A stretch of 63,322 bases of DNA from Actinomadura sp. KC06 (GTDB taxonomy: Bacteria > Actinomycetota > Actinomycetes > Streptosporangiales > Streptosporangiaceae): assembly GCF_004348735.1 (NCBI RefSeq), contig NZ_SMKT01000036.1:1-63322 (forward strand), written 5' to 3'. Positions within the stretch are counted from its first letter, which is position 1. Each line of letters opens with the position of its first letter. Both the position numbers and the translations under genes were made by a program. Positions 50,911 through 59,297 of the stretch are shown here, one piece after another. The notes below the pieces were generated by a model. That model was not told where the DNA came from. It ran no database searches and saw only the letters and a program-made list of their open reading frames with translations.

Positions 50911-52056
50911 TCAGCGCGGGATGCGGGCGAGGGTCGGCAACGGGACCAAGCCGTACTGGTAGTAGTCCACCGTGTCCGCGCCGGACGTGCGGGCCGCCTT
51001 GACCTTGGCCGCCAGATGCTCGGCCGACTCCGTGTCCGGAAGCCCGGGACGCAGGACGGCTCGGAGCGTCGTCTGCGGGCCGAGCGCGGTTCGGTAGGCG
51101 GCGACGTCCTCGGCTGTGCGGGCCTCGTCGCGGGCGTAGCAAAGGATGGCGTAGGACGGGACGACCTCGCTCACGGCCCCGGGATCCACGCCGATCTGCC
51201 AGGCGGAGTCGGCGGCCGGGGCACCCGTGGGACGTCCGTCGGCGTAGCCCTTCACGGCGCCGGTCAGGTCGAGGAAGGTGAGGTGGGAGCCTTCGTCCGC
51301 CACGGCCTCGGCGACCTCGGCGGCCAGCGACGTGACGATCGGGGTGCGGGCGCGGGCGTAGTCCTCAAGGACGGCGGGGAGCGTTTCGGCGGGCGGGCCG
51401 CCGTCGAGAACGGAGGCCGTCAGCCGGGACGCGGCGTCCCGCGCCTTTTCGGCGAGGGGAATGCGGCCCCGCGAGTGCGGGCAGAAGCACAGGCCCAAAG
51501 CGAATTCGGCGGCCGGGCCGAGGTCGACGAATGAGCGTTCGTGATGGTAGCCGTGCCCGAACGTCCCGAAATGGAGCGACTCGGTGACGACCGAGTCCAT
51601 TCCCTGGCGGGCGATGGCGCGGCCGAGCGCGACGGCGTAGGCGCGGACGTCCGGGTTGGACGGGCACAGGTCGGCGGGCGCGGCACGATCGCCGAAGCAG
51701 TTCTCCTGGGTGACGTCCGGAAAGGCCAGGCCGAGGGTGGTGTTATGCAAGAACACGCCCCAGCCGTGCAGAGGAACGCCCAGCTCGCGAGTCTGTTCGC
51801 GGAGGGCGCGTAGAGGTTCCCTTTCGGCGTTCCGCTGGACGGGCGGGACGAGGCGGAGCCCGTCGAACAGGTCGCCGGGAGGGAAATGGATTCCGTCGTG
51901 GCGCAGGGTCACGCGGGTGCGTCCGCGGGGTGTCACGTCGCGGGCGCGGTGATAGGCGGCGCCGACGGTGATGGACGAGACGCCGTGGGAGAGGATCTGC
52001 GCGGCGTCCACACCGCCGTGCAGATCCTCCACCAGGACGTAGAGCGACGAGTCCAT
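50911..52056 (-). CDS. Conserved unknown protein at the end of the amino-sugar-acid operon (TIM-barrel-like)
   Basis: 381 residues, no signal peptide. Alternating strand/helix pattern with many His and aromatic residues (SSITVGAAYHRARDV, TLRHDGIHFPPGD, VPLHGWGVFLHNTTLG, SLHFGTFGHGYHHERSF) suggests a TIM-barrel, somewhat like glycosidase-type hypothetical proteins. It carries CFCPHSRGRIPLAEKARDAA mid-sequence and AILCYARDEA later. It is translationally coupled to RidA (TGATG) and is the last gene of the sugar-acid operon, so a hydrolase or isomerase role in that pathway is plausible. No catalytic residues can be named with confidence. Confidence 0.7.
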   Translation of the reverse strand: MDSSLYVLVEDLHGGVDAAQILSHGVSSITVGAAYHRARDVTPRGRTRVTLRHDGIHFPPGDLFDGLRLVPPVQRNAEREPLRALREQTRELGVPLHGWGVFLHNTTLGLAFPDVTQENCFGDRAAPADLCPSNPDVRAYAVALGRAIARQGMDSVVTESLHFGTFGHGYHHERSFVDLGPAAEFALGLCFCPHSRGRIPLAEKARDAASRLTASVLDGGPPAETLPAVLEDYARARTPIVTSLAAEVAEAVADEGSHLTFLDLTGAVKGYADGRPTGAPAADSAWQIGVDPGAVSEVVPSYAILCYARDEARTAEDVAAYRTALGPQTTLRAVLRPGLPDTESAEHLAAKVKAARTSGADTVDYYQYGLVPLPTLARIPR

Positions 52057-52439
52057 CAGCTCCTCTTGTAAGCCACGAAATCGATTTCGACGAGGATGTT
52101 CATCAGGTCGGAGCCGACCGTGGTGCGCACCGGGTACGGCTCGTTGAAATGCGCCCGGTACACCTCGTCATAGGCGGGGAAGTCGCGGTGCAGATCCTGC
52201 AGATGGACGGTCGACTTCACGACGTCGTCCAGGCCCAGGCCGTGCTCGGCGAGGATCGCCGACAGGTTGGCCAGGACCTGCCGGGTCTGCTCGGCGACGT
52301 CCGCGCCGACGACCTCGCCGGTCTTCGGGTCGATCGGGCCCATGCCGGACGTGTAGACGAAGTCGCCGGCCACCAGGCCCTGCGAATACGTGCCGAGCGG
52401 CGCGGGCGCGGCCGAGCTCCGGAGTTCACGCTTGCCCAT
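52056..52439 (-). CDS. ridA: RidA family enamine/imine deaminase
   Basis: 127 residues. TYSQGLVAGDFVYTSGMGPI, EQTRQVLANLSAILAEHGLG, DDVVKSTVHLQDLHRDFPAY, and PYPVRTTVGSDLMNILVEID with the conserved Arg (PVRTTV) and Glu (VEID) of the active site. RidA speeds hydrolysis of reactive 2-aminoacrylate-like intermediates made by PLP dehydratases. Its place two genes from the fold-III PLP enzyme fits such a job. A good AAGGAGA lies upstream. Confidence 0.93.
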   Translation of the reverse strand: MGKRELRSSAAPAPLGTYSQGLVAGDFVYTSGMGPIDPKTGEVVGADVAEQTRQVLANLSAILAEHGLGLDDVVKSTVHLQDLHRDFPAYDEVYRAHFNEPYPVRTTVGSDLMNILVEIDFVAYKRS

Positions 52440-52457
52440 GTCTGTCTCCTTGATGAA

Positions 52458-53543
52458 TTAGCGGGTGACGGTGTCTTCGGCTGATTTCAGCAGATCCAGG
52501 TCCGCGCGGCTGGGGAGGCCCTCCCAGTCGCCGCGGACGGTCACGGCGTAGGCGCCGGCGGCCGTGGCCGTGTCGAGGCGCTCGGCGACCGGACGTCCCC
52601 GGACGAACTCGGCGAGGTACCCGGCGGCGAACGCGTCGCCCGCGCCGACCGGGTCGATGACCGGGACGCTGTGCGCGGGCTGGACGTGCAGGCGGCCCTC
52701 GCACAACGCGACGACGCCCGCGGCGCCGCGCTTGATGAGGACGTCCCGGGGGCCGAGGGCGGCCAGGGACGCGGCGAGCCCCGCCAATTCGTCCGCGGCC
52801 TCGTCGCCTGGCACGACCAGCCGGGCCTCCTCCTCCGTGGCGAAGACGAGGTCAGCGCGTTTGGTGAGGTTCCGCAGGCATTCGCCGGCCTCGGCGGGCG
52901 TCCACAGGGCCCGCCGGTAGTTGAGGTCGAGCGAGACGGGGACGCCCGCGTCCCGCGCGGTCTCGACCGCGTCGTCGAGGGCCTGCCGGGCGGTGCCGCT
53001 GATCGCCGCGGTGATCCCGGTGACGTGCAGCACGCGCGCCGAACGGATCAGATCGTGGGGGACATCGGACGGACGCAGCCGGGACCCGGCGCTGCCCGTC
53101 CGGTAGTACTGGACGCGGGTGAGCGTCCCCGACCGGCGCTCCTTGAACAGCAGCGCGGTCGGCGCGGACCGGTCCACAACGGTGTGCCCCAGCCGGACGC
53201 CCTCGCCCGCCAGGACGGTCGTGATCAGGCGGCCGAACTCGTCGTCACCGACGCGGCCGAACCAGGCGGCCGTCCCGCCGAGGCGGCACAGCCCGATCGC
53301 CGCGTTCGACTCGGCGCCGCCGACACCGAGGTCGAGGGTGCGGGCATGCCGCATCGGCCCGACGACGGGGTTCTCCAGCCGCGCCATCGTCTCCCCGAAG
53401 GTGACGAGGTCGGGGCCCGGCTCCGGCTCCGGGCGGCGCCCTCGGGAGGACGCCCCCGAATCTTCCGACGACGAGCCGTCCGGCGACGAGCCGTCCGACG
53501 ATCCCCGCGACCCGTCCGGCCAGTGGCGCTCCGCCGCGGTCAT
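52458..53543 (-). CDS. kdgK: PfkB-family sugar kinase, probable 2-keto-3-deoxygluconate kinase
   Basis: 361 residues. PfkB/ribokinase fold: LVTFGETMARLENPVVGPMR, GGAESNAAIGLCRLGGTAAW, and the C-terminal signature VIDPVGAGDAFAAGYLAEFV with catalytic Asp. The N-terminal ~45 residues are a Ser/Asp/Gly-rich extension (SSDGSSPDGSSSEDSGAS) not found in typical kinases. Overlaps the KDPG aldolase gene by four bases (ATGA), which makes KDG the most likely substrate. Confidence 0.88.
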   Translation of the reverse strand: MTAAERHWPDGSRGSSDGSSPDGSSSEDSGASSRGRRPEPEPGPDLVTFGETMARLENPVVGPMRHARTLDLGVGGAESNAAIGLCRLGGTAAWFGRVGDDEFGRLITTVLAGEGVRLGHTVVDRSAPTALLFKERRSGTLTRVQYYRTGSAGSRLRPSDVPHDLIRSARVLHVTGITAAISGTARQALDDAVETARDAGVPVSLDLNYRRALWTPAEAGECLRNLTKRADLVFATEEEARLVVPGDEAADELAGLAASLAALGPRDVLIKRGAAGVVALCEGRLHVQPAHSVPVIDPVGAGDAFAAGYLAEFVRGRPVAERLDTATAAGAYAVTVRGDWEGLPSRADLDLLKSAEDTVTR

Positions 53544-54181
53544 CGGGCGGCCTCCACGGCGGCGAGGAGCCGTCCGGCCCGGTCGGCCAGCTCCGTCAGG
53601 GAGCCGCCGTCGAGGGCGTCGCCGATGAGGGAGCCGCCCGCGCCGACCGCGACCGCGCCCGCCTCGATGTAGCCGGCGGCCGTGTCGGGGCCGATCCCGC
53701 CCGTCGGCAGCAGCGGGATGTCGCGGAACGGTTCGGCGAGGTCGCGCAGGTAGCGCGGGCCGAGCGCGTTGGCCGGGAACACCTTGACGGCGGTGGCGCC
53801 GAGCTCCCAGGCGCGGGCGACCTCGCCGGGGGTCAGCGCGCCCGGAAAGTAGGCGACGCCGTGCTCCCCCGCCTTGTCCGCGACCTCCGCGCTGGTGTCG
53901 GGCGCGACGAGGAAGGACGCCCCGGCACCGGCGGCCGCGGACGCGTCCGCGGCGGTGCGCACCGTCCCGGCGCCGAGTTCGACGTCCCCGGGCAGCCGGT
54001 CCCGCGCCGCGCGCAGTTCGGCGAGCGCGCCCGGCGTGTTGAGGGTGATCTCCAGGCAGCGGACGCCGGCGTCGGCGAGGGTGTCCAGGACGTCGGCGAC
54101 GCGGCCGGCGCGGGTGCCGCGCACGACCGCGACGACTCCGGTCGACGTCAGCGCGCAGCCCGGCGCCAAGCGGGGGATCAT
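53540..54181 (-). CDS. eda: 2-keto-3-deoxy-6-phosphogluconate aldolase
   Basis: 213 residues. Class I aldolase: Glu44 in RCLEITLNTPGALAEL, LGAGTVRTAADA, PGALTPGEVARAWELGAT, and Schiff-base Lys133 in TAVKVFPANALGP. Cleaves KDPG to pyruvate and glyceraldehyde-3-phosphate. It sits 65 bp from the PLP enzyme gene and overlaps the kinase gene, so phosphorylation and cleavage are coupled. Confidence 0.92.
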   Translation of the reverse strand: MIPRLAPGCALTSTGVVAVVRGTRAGRVADVLDTLADAGVRCLEITLNTPGALAELRAARDRLPGDVELGAGTVRTAADASAAAGAGASFLVAPDTSAEVADKAGEHGVAYFPGALTPGEVARAWELGATAVKVFPANALGPRYLRDLAEPFRDIPLLPTGGIGPDTAAGYIEAGAVAVGAGGSLIGDALDGGSLTELADRAGRLLAAVEAAR

Positions 54182-54246
54182 GATGGTCCTCTCAAGTCCG
54201 TGTCGGGTGGGACGTGTCGGAAGGGCCGTGTCGAATCGGAAGCCGG

Positions 54247-55470
54247 TCAGAAATAGGTGCGGATCAGGTCGGTCACCGTCTCATCGTCGTCGACGACCGG
54301 GATGACCTGCCATTTGTCGAAGGCCGTGCAGGGGTGGGAGATGCCGAAGCACAGCAGGTCCCCCGGACGCGGCGGGGGGCCGTCGACCGTCACGTAGGCG
54401 TGGTGGTCGTTGGTGTCCGTGACGCGCAGCCCGCCCGCCGGGTGGACGGTCCCGTCCCGCCTGCGGAGCCGCAGCGGGACGGGCAGCCCGGCGTCGTACG
54501 GCGCCTCCCGCTTGCCCATCCCGACGATCGCGAGGCCGGGTTCGGGGACGGACGTGACCTGCGCCCAGATCTCCAGCGCGGCGTCCAGCGAGCCCGGGAT
54601 GCGGGTGAACGGCGTCCGCTGCGTGTAGATGCCGTCGTCGTGGGACACGTAGGCGCCGCTGCGCAGGATGACGGTCAGCTCGTGGCCCGGCAGCCACGCG
54701 CCGGACAGCTGCTCGGCGACCTGGTCGAAGTAGGCGCTGCCGCCCGCGGTGACGATCACGTCGCGGGGGAGCAGCCCGGCCTTGGACAGCTCGGCGGTGG
54801 CGTCGCGGAGCAGGCCGAGGTAGGCGCCGGCGGCGGGGACGTCCGGCAGCCCGCCCTCGTATCCGGCGACCCCGGCGAGCTCGGTGCCGGGCGCGGCGGT
54901 CACGGCGCGGGCGACCGAGGTCAGCTCCTCGACGGTGCGGCAACCCGTCCGCCCGCCCCGGTGGCCGAGCTCGACGAGCACCTGGAACGGACGGTCCCCG
55001 GCCGCCGCGGAGATCGCGGCGACGCCCTCGACGGAGTCGGCGTACAGCAGGAACTCCAGGCCGCGGCCGATCTCGTCGCCGAGCCAGCGCAGCGCGGTCG
55101 GGTCGAGCAGCTCGTTGGCGAGCAGGATCCGGGGGACGCCGAACGTCCGGTAGGCGAGGACCTGGTTCGCGGTCGCGGCCGTGATGCCCCAGGCGCCCGC
55201 GTCGAGTTGCGCCTGGAACAGCGTCGGGGCCATGGACGTCTTGCCGTGCGGCGCGAACGCGAGGTCGTGCGCGGCGCAGAACGACGCCAGCGCGGCGATG
55301 TTGTGCTTGAGCGCCGACTCCCGCGCGACCATCACCGGCCAGGTGAAGGGGCCGCCGAACAGCTGGTGGCGGGCGGCGGCGAACTCCTCGAACGCGACGG
55401 GCGCGTCCGGCTGCAAGAAACCCTTGGTCCGCCAGTCGACGTACTCGGCGGGGATGGTCAGGCTGGTCAC
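54247..55470 (-). CDS. Fold-type III PLP enzyme (D-threonine aldolase/D-serine dehydratase-like), probable amino-sugar-acid deaminase
   Basis: 407 residues. The N-terminal alanine-racemase-like barrel has the PLP Lys77 in FAPHGKTSMAPTL. Later parts fit the DSD1 family: GITAATANQVLAYRTFGVPR, LVELGHRGGRTGCRTVEELT, TAGGSAYFDQVAEQL. The C-terminal metal/beta domain holds ITNDHHAYVT-like TDTNDHHAYVTVDG and FGISHPCTAFDKWQVIPVVD (His and Cys metal ligands). With KDG kinase and KDPG aldolase next to it, dehydration/deamination of D-glucosaminate to KDG is a logical reaction; D-threonine aldolase-like chemistry is the alternative. GTG start overlaps the IclR stop. Confidence 0.85.
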   Translation of the reverse strand: MTSLTIPAEYVDWRTKGFLQPDAPVAFEEFAAARHQLFGGPFTWPVMVARESALKHNIAALASFCAAHDLAFAPHGKTSMAPTLFQAQLDAGAWGITAATANQVLAYRTFGVPRILLANELLDPTALRWLGDEIGRGLEFLLYADSVEGVAAISAAAGDRPFQVLVELGHRGGRTGCRTVEELTSVARAVTAAPGTELAGVAGYEGGLPDVPAAGAYLGLLRDATAELSKAGLLPRDVIVTAGGSAYFDQVAEQLSGAWLPGHELTVILRSGAYVSHDDGIYTQRTPFTRIPGSLDAALEIWAQVTSVPEPGLAIVGMGKREAPYDAGLPVPLRLRRRDGTVHPAGGLRVTDTNDHHAYVTVDGPPPRPGDLLCFGISHPCTAFDKWQVIPVVDDDETVTDLIRTYF

Positions 55471-56414
55471 GGCAGATTCCCTCCTCCATGGTTCTCGGTA
55501 CCGCGATCGGCTCGGCTTTCGGCTCTGCTCTCGGCTCTGCTCTCGGAACGGCTCTCCGGCCGGATGTCGGGACGGATCTCCAGGCGGCCCGCGCGCCGGC
55601 GGGGGCGGGACGAGCCGAGCACGCGGGAGATGTCCAGGCCCGTCCGCTCCACCATCGGCCCCACCTCCCTGACCCGCGCCGGCGTCATCCGGGACGTCAG
55701 CCCGGACACGCTCAGCGCCCCCACCGCCCGGTCGGTGTGGTCGAAGATCGGCGCGGCGACGCAGCGGACCTCGGGCTCGTTCTCCCGGTCGTCCACGGCG
55801 TACCCGGACAGCCGGACCCGCTCCAGCTCGGCGGCCAGCCGGGCCGGGTCGGTGATGGTCCGCTCGGTGCGCGGCGTCAGGCCCGCGTCGATGACGTCCT
55901 GGACGTCGTCCTCCCCGAGCCAGGCGAGGATGGCCTTCCCGACGGCGGTGCGGTAGGCGGGCATCCGCATCCCGACACGGGACGCCATCCGGACGTTGTG
56001 CTCGTTCTCCACCTTGTCGATGTAGACGACGTCCGGCGCGTCGTACACGACGAGGTGGCAGGTCTCGCCGACGACGTGCTGCAACCGGCGCAGCGGGTCG
56101 GCGGCGACGGAGCGCATGTCCAGCGACGACAGGTACGCCTGGCCGAGCCGCAGCGCGCCGTGCCCGAGCCGGAACCAGCCCGTCTCGCGGTCGCGGGTGA
56201 GCAGGTCGCCGTCGATGAGCGGCGCGGCGAGCCGCAGCACGGTGCTCTTGCTGATGCCGAGGTCATCGGCGATCCGGGTGAGGGACACGCCGCGGGCGTC
56301 GGCGTGGTCGCGGACGTGGTCGAGCACGGCGAGCGCGCGGCGCAGCGACGACGACTGGTTCCGCGCCGCGGGTTTCGCCGCCCGGGTTCCGTCAACGCCC
56401 ATGTCGTGGCTCAT
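55467..56414 (-). CDS. IclR-family regulator inside the catabolic operon
   Basis: 315 residues. HTH: LRRALAVLDHVRDHADARGV, SLTRIADDLGISKSTVLRLA; effector GAF-like domain: VVYIDKVENEHNVRMASRVG, PAYRTAVGKAILAWLGEDDV, GYAVDDRENEPEVRCVAAPI with the conserved Cys-Val-Ala. The C-terminal tail is an unusual Arg/Glu/Ser repeat (SRSESRAESRAESRADR) encoded by 12-bp tandem repeats. It is likely to control the whole operon, probably through the palindrome at 63193. ATG 56414 in ATGA with the MBL stop. Confidence 0.9.
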   Translation of the reverse strand: MSHDMGVDGTRAAKPAARNQSSSLRRALAVLDHVRDHADARGVSLTRIADDLGISKSTVLRLAAPLIDGDLLTRDRETGWFRLGHGALRLGQAYLSSLDMRSVAADPLRRLQHVVGETCHLVVYDAPDVVYIDKVENEHNVRMASRVGMRMPAYRTAVGKAILAWLGEDDVQDVIDAGLTPRTERTITDPARLAAELERVRLSGYAVDDRENEPEVRCVAAPIFDHTDRAVGALSVSGLTSRMTPARVREVGPMVERTGLDISRVLGSSRPRRRAGRLEIRPDIRPESRSESRAESRAESRADRGTENHGGGNLP

Positions 56415-57154
56415 GTGGTGCTCTCCGGAAGCAGTCCGCGGGTGAGGGCGTCGCGGGCGGACGCCAGGTGGCGGCCGCCGCGGGCCAGGGAGATCTCGTG
56501 GTGGCCGGGGAGCAGCATGTCGATCTCCAGCGCGGCGAGGCGTTCCAGGCTGGCGGCGTACTCGGGGACCCGCGTGTCGTGCAGGTTCTGCAGGGAGATG
56601 CGTCCGCCGGTGAACACGCAGTCGCCGGAGAACAGCGCCCGCCCTTCCGGCGCGTCCAGGAGGTAGCAGGTGTGGCCGTCGGCGTGGCCTGGCGTGGCGA
56701 TGGCCGTGAGGACGACCCCGCCGCCGAGATCGATCCGTTCCCCGTCCGCGATGGGGCGCACCGCCCGGCATGCCGCGAAGGCGTAGTCCGCCGGATACAC
56801 ACCGGAAGCCTTCCCGCGATCGACGCTGAGCAGCTCCTCCGCGCCGGACGCGATCCACTCGTCCGCCGGGGACCCGGCCCGGACGGCGAGTTCCGGCACC
56901 CGCTCGGCCAGCTCCGCGGCGCCGCCCGCATGGTCGGCGTGCCCGTGCGTCAGCAGCAGGTGGCGCTCGCCTTCCGGCCCGGCCGCCGTCGTCATCCGCC
57001 GCGCGAGCAGCCCGGCGGACGGCCCGGCGCCCGCGTCGATCAGCGCCGCGGCCAGCGAGCCCCGCACCAGGTAGACGTGGCAGTCCAGCGGACCGGTGAG
57101 GTCGAACCCGGCCGCGCCGCTGCCGACCAGGTCGATGTGCTGCGTGAGCCTCAC
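56411..57154 (-). CDS. Metallo-beta-lactamase fold hydrolase
   Basis: 247 residues. Zinc motif LLLTHGHADHAGGA (HxHxDH), further ligands in TPGHADGHTCYLL, SGDCVFTGG, and LLPGHHEISLARGG. The group includes glyoxalase II and lactonases. In this operon a lactonase role (opening a sugar-acid lactone) is a reasonable guess. GTG start overlaps the M20 stop (GTGA). Confidence 0.88.
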   Translation of the reverse strand: MRLTQHIDLVGSGAAGFDLTGPLDCHVYLVRGSLAAALIDAGAGPSAGLLARRMTTAAGPEGERHLLLTHGHADHAGGAAELAERVPELAVRAGSPADEWIASGAEELLSVDRGKASGVYPADYAFAACRAVRPIADGERIDLGGGVVLTAIATPGHADGHTCYLLDAPEGRALFSGDCVFTGGRISLQNLHDTRVPEYAASLERLAALEIDMLLPGHHEISLARGGRHLASARDALTRGLLPESTT

Positions 57155-58338
57155 CCGCGCCCCCCGTCGATGGTCGTCGAGCCGCCGGTGCTCATGGACC
57201 GGACGGTGTCGACGATGAGGCGGGCGGCCAGGTCGACGTCGGCGAGGGCCACCGACTCGTCGGCCGAGTGGGCGTCCGTCACCGAGCCGGGGCCGAACAC
57301 GACCGACGGGATGCCGGCGCGTGCGAGCTTGCTGGCGTCGGTGCCGAACGGCATCCCGCGGACGGACGCGTCCCGTCCGGCCGCCGCGAGCGCCCCGCAC
57401 AGCGCGGCCGGCACCGGGCTGGCGGCGGGGGTGTCGAGCGCGTAGTCGACGGTGAACGGTTCGTCCACCTCGATGCGGCCGGGGATGAGGGCGGTCAGTT
57501 CCTCCCTGTCCTTGCGCCACACGTCGACGGGGTCCTCGCCGGGGAGGGTGCGGCGGTCGACGTCGATCTCGCAGCGGCCCGGGACGGTGTTCGGCCCCTG
57601 GCCGCCGCGCACGCGCGTGACGCACCGGGTGGCCGGCCCGAGGAGCGGGTGCGGCGGGACGCCCGGCGAGACGCGGTCGAGGTGGTCGATGACGCGGGAC
57701 ATGAGGGTGACCGCGTTGACGGCCTCGTCCGGGCGGGAGCTGTGCCCGGCCGTCCCGAGCGCCCGGACGGTGTAGCGCACGCAGCCCTTGTGCGCGACGG
57801 CGGCGGCCAGATCGGTCGGCTCGCCCACGACCGCGCCCGCCACCTGCTCGCCGCCGGGGCCGTCAAGGTCGGAGATCAGGCCGAGGACGCCCTGGTAGGC
57901 GTGCTCCTCGTCCATCACCCCGGCGAGGACGACCCCGAACGGCGGGGGGTCCCCGGCCGCCGACGCCGCGGCGAGTTCGGCCGTGGCCAGCATGAACGCG
58001 GCCAGCGGCCCCTTCGCGTCGCACGCGCCGCGCCCGTACAGGCGGCCGTCCCGGATCGTCGCGGCGAACGGGTCGACGGACATCCCGCCGGTCTCCACCG
58101 TGTCGAGATGCGACTCCAGGAGGACGAAGCGCGGGTCGCGTCCCGGCACGGTCGCGACGACGTTGGGACGTCCCGGCAGGACCTCCCGCAGCTCGGCCCG
58201 CACGCCCCGCGCCGCCAGCCAGTTGCGGACGTACCCGGCGACCGCCGCCTCCCCCAGCCCGGGCCCGACGGGCCCGCCGCGCGGGTTGACGCTGGCGATG
58301 CCGACCAGATCTTTGAGCAGTTCCCCCGATGCCGTCAT
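57151..58338 (-). CDS. M20-family metallopeptidase/deacylase (ArgE/DapE type)
   Basis: 395 residues. Metal/catalytic motifs: LLESHLDTVETGGM (His and Asp), GRGACDAKGPLAAF, MDEEHAYQGV (catalytic Glu pair), VGEPTDLAAAVAHKGCVRYT, GTDASKLARAGIPSVVFGPG, with a dimerisation lid domain (GHSSRPDEAVNAVTLMSR). Enzymes like this remove N-acyl groups from amino acids, so N-deacylation of an acylated sugar amino acid is a fitting first step. ATG at 58338 in TAATG with the permease stop. Confidence 0.9.
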   Translation of the reverse strand: MTASGELLKDLVGIASVNPRGGPVGPGLGEAAVAGYVRNWLAARGVRAELREVLPGRPNVVATVPGRDPRFVLLESHLDTVETGGMSVDPFAATIRDGRLYGRGACDAKGPLAAFMLATAELAAASAAGDPPPFGVVLAGVMDEEHAYQGVLGLISDLDGPGGEQVAGAVVGEPTDLAAAVAHKGCVRYTVRALGTAGHSSRPDEAVNAVTLMSRVIDHLDRVSPGVPPHPLLGPATRCVTRVRGGQGPNTVPGRCEIDVDRRTLPGEDPVDVWRKDREELTALIPGRIEVDEPFTVDYALDTPAASPVPAALCGALAAAGRDASVRGMPFGTDASKLARAGIPSVVFGPGSVTDAHSADESVALADVDLAARLIVDTVRSMSTGGSTTIDGGRG

Positions 58339-59297
58339 TACGACCGCCGTTCCCGCGCGTAGGCGAGCAGCAACCCGATGATGAGCAGCCCCAGGACGAT
58401 CTGCCGGACGCCCTCCGACATGTTCCACGACGCCAGCAGCGCGGTGAGCAGCGTCAGCAGCAGCGCCCCGGCGACCGTGCCGAGCACATGCCCGCGCCCG
58501 CCGAGGATGGACGTCCCGCCGAGCACGACCGACGCGATCGACAGCAGCTGGTACGGGTTGCCCATGGTCAGCGAGCTGGTGGAGGTGAACCCGAGCAGCA
58601 CCAGCCCGGCCACCCCGGCGAGCAGCGAGCACGTCCCGTAGGCGATGAACGCGGTCCGCGCGAGCGGGACGCCGGACGCGCGGGACGCCCGCTCCCCGTT
58701 GCCGAGCGCGAACACGTACCGTCCGACCCGGGAGGCGTGCAGCAGCCAGGCGGCGGCCGCGGTGATCCCGATCCACAGGACGAACGCGAGCGGCACCCCG
58801 AGAACGCGGTCGTTGGCGAGCGACCCCAGCAGCGCCACCTTCGCCGACTTCGGCGACCCGTCGGTGTAGACGAGCAGCGCCCCGGCGACGATCGTGCCGG
58901 TGGCCAGCGTCATCACCATCGGCGGCACCCGCAGCCAGGTCACCCCGGCCGCGTTGGCGAGCCCGACGAGGATGCTCGCGGCGAGCGCCACGGCGATGCC
59001 CGCCGTCCCGCCCGATTCGGACGCGACCTGCGCGCACACCACCGCCGACAGGGCGACGACGCCCGACACCGACAGGTCGATGCCGCTCATCATGACCACG
59101 AGGGTCTGGCCGACGCCGACGATGCCGAGGAACGCGGCCGTCTGCACCAGGTAGCGGAAGCTGGAAACGCTGTCGAAGCCCTTCGCGAACAGGATCGCGG
59201 CCAGCCACGTCAAGACCAGCACGCCGAACGCCCAGACCGCGCGGTTCTCCTTCAGCGTCCGGGGCAACGAGGCGGCGGTGCGCGGTAGCGCGGTCAT
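58338..59297 (-). CDS. Sugar ABC transporter permease (RbsC type), second
   Basis: 319 residues, about 10 membrane helices: GVGQTLVVMMSGIDLSVSGV, PMVMTLATGTIVAGALLVYT, IASVVLGGTSILGGRGHVLG (EAA-like loop), LLTALLASWNMSEGVRQIVL. Pairs with the next permease gene to make the importer channel for a ribose/amino-sugar-type substrate. ATG at 59297 in TGATG. Confidence 0.9.
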   Translation of the reverse strand: MTALPRTAASLPRTLKENRAVWAFGVLVLTWLAAILFAKGFDSVSSFRYLVQTAAFLGIVGVGQTLVVMMSGIDLSVSGVVALSAVVCAQVASESGGTAGIAVALAASILVGLANAAGVTWLRVPPMVMTLATGTIVAGALLVYTDGSPKSAKVALLGSLANDRVLGVPLAFVLWIGITAAAAWLLHASRVGRYVFALGNGERASRASGVPLARTAFIAYGTCSLLAGVAGLVLLGFTSTSSLTMGNPYQLLSIASVVLGGTSILGGRGHVLGTVAGALLLTLLTALLASWNMSEGVRQIVLGLLIIGLLLAYARERRS

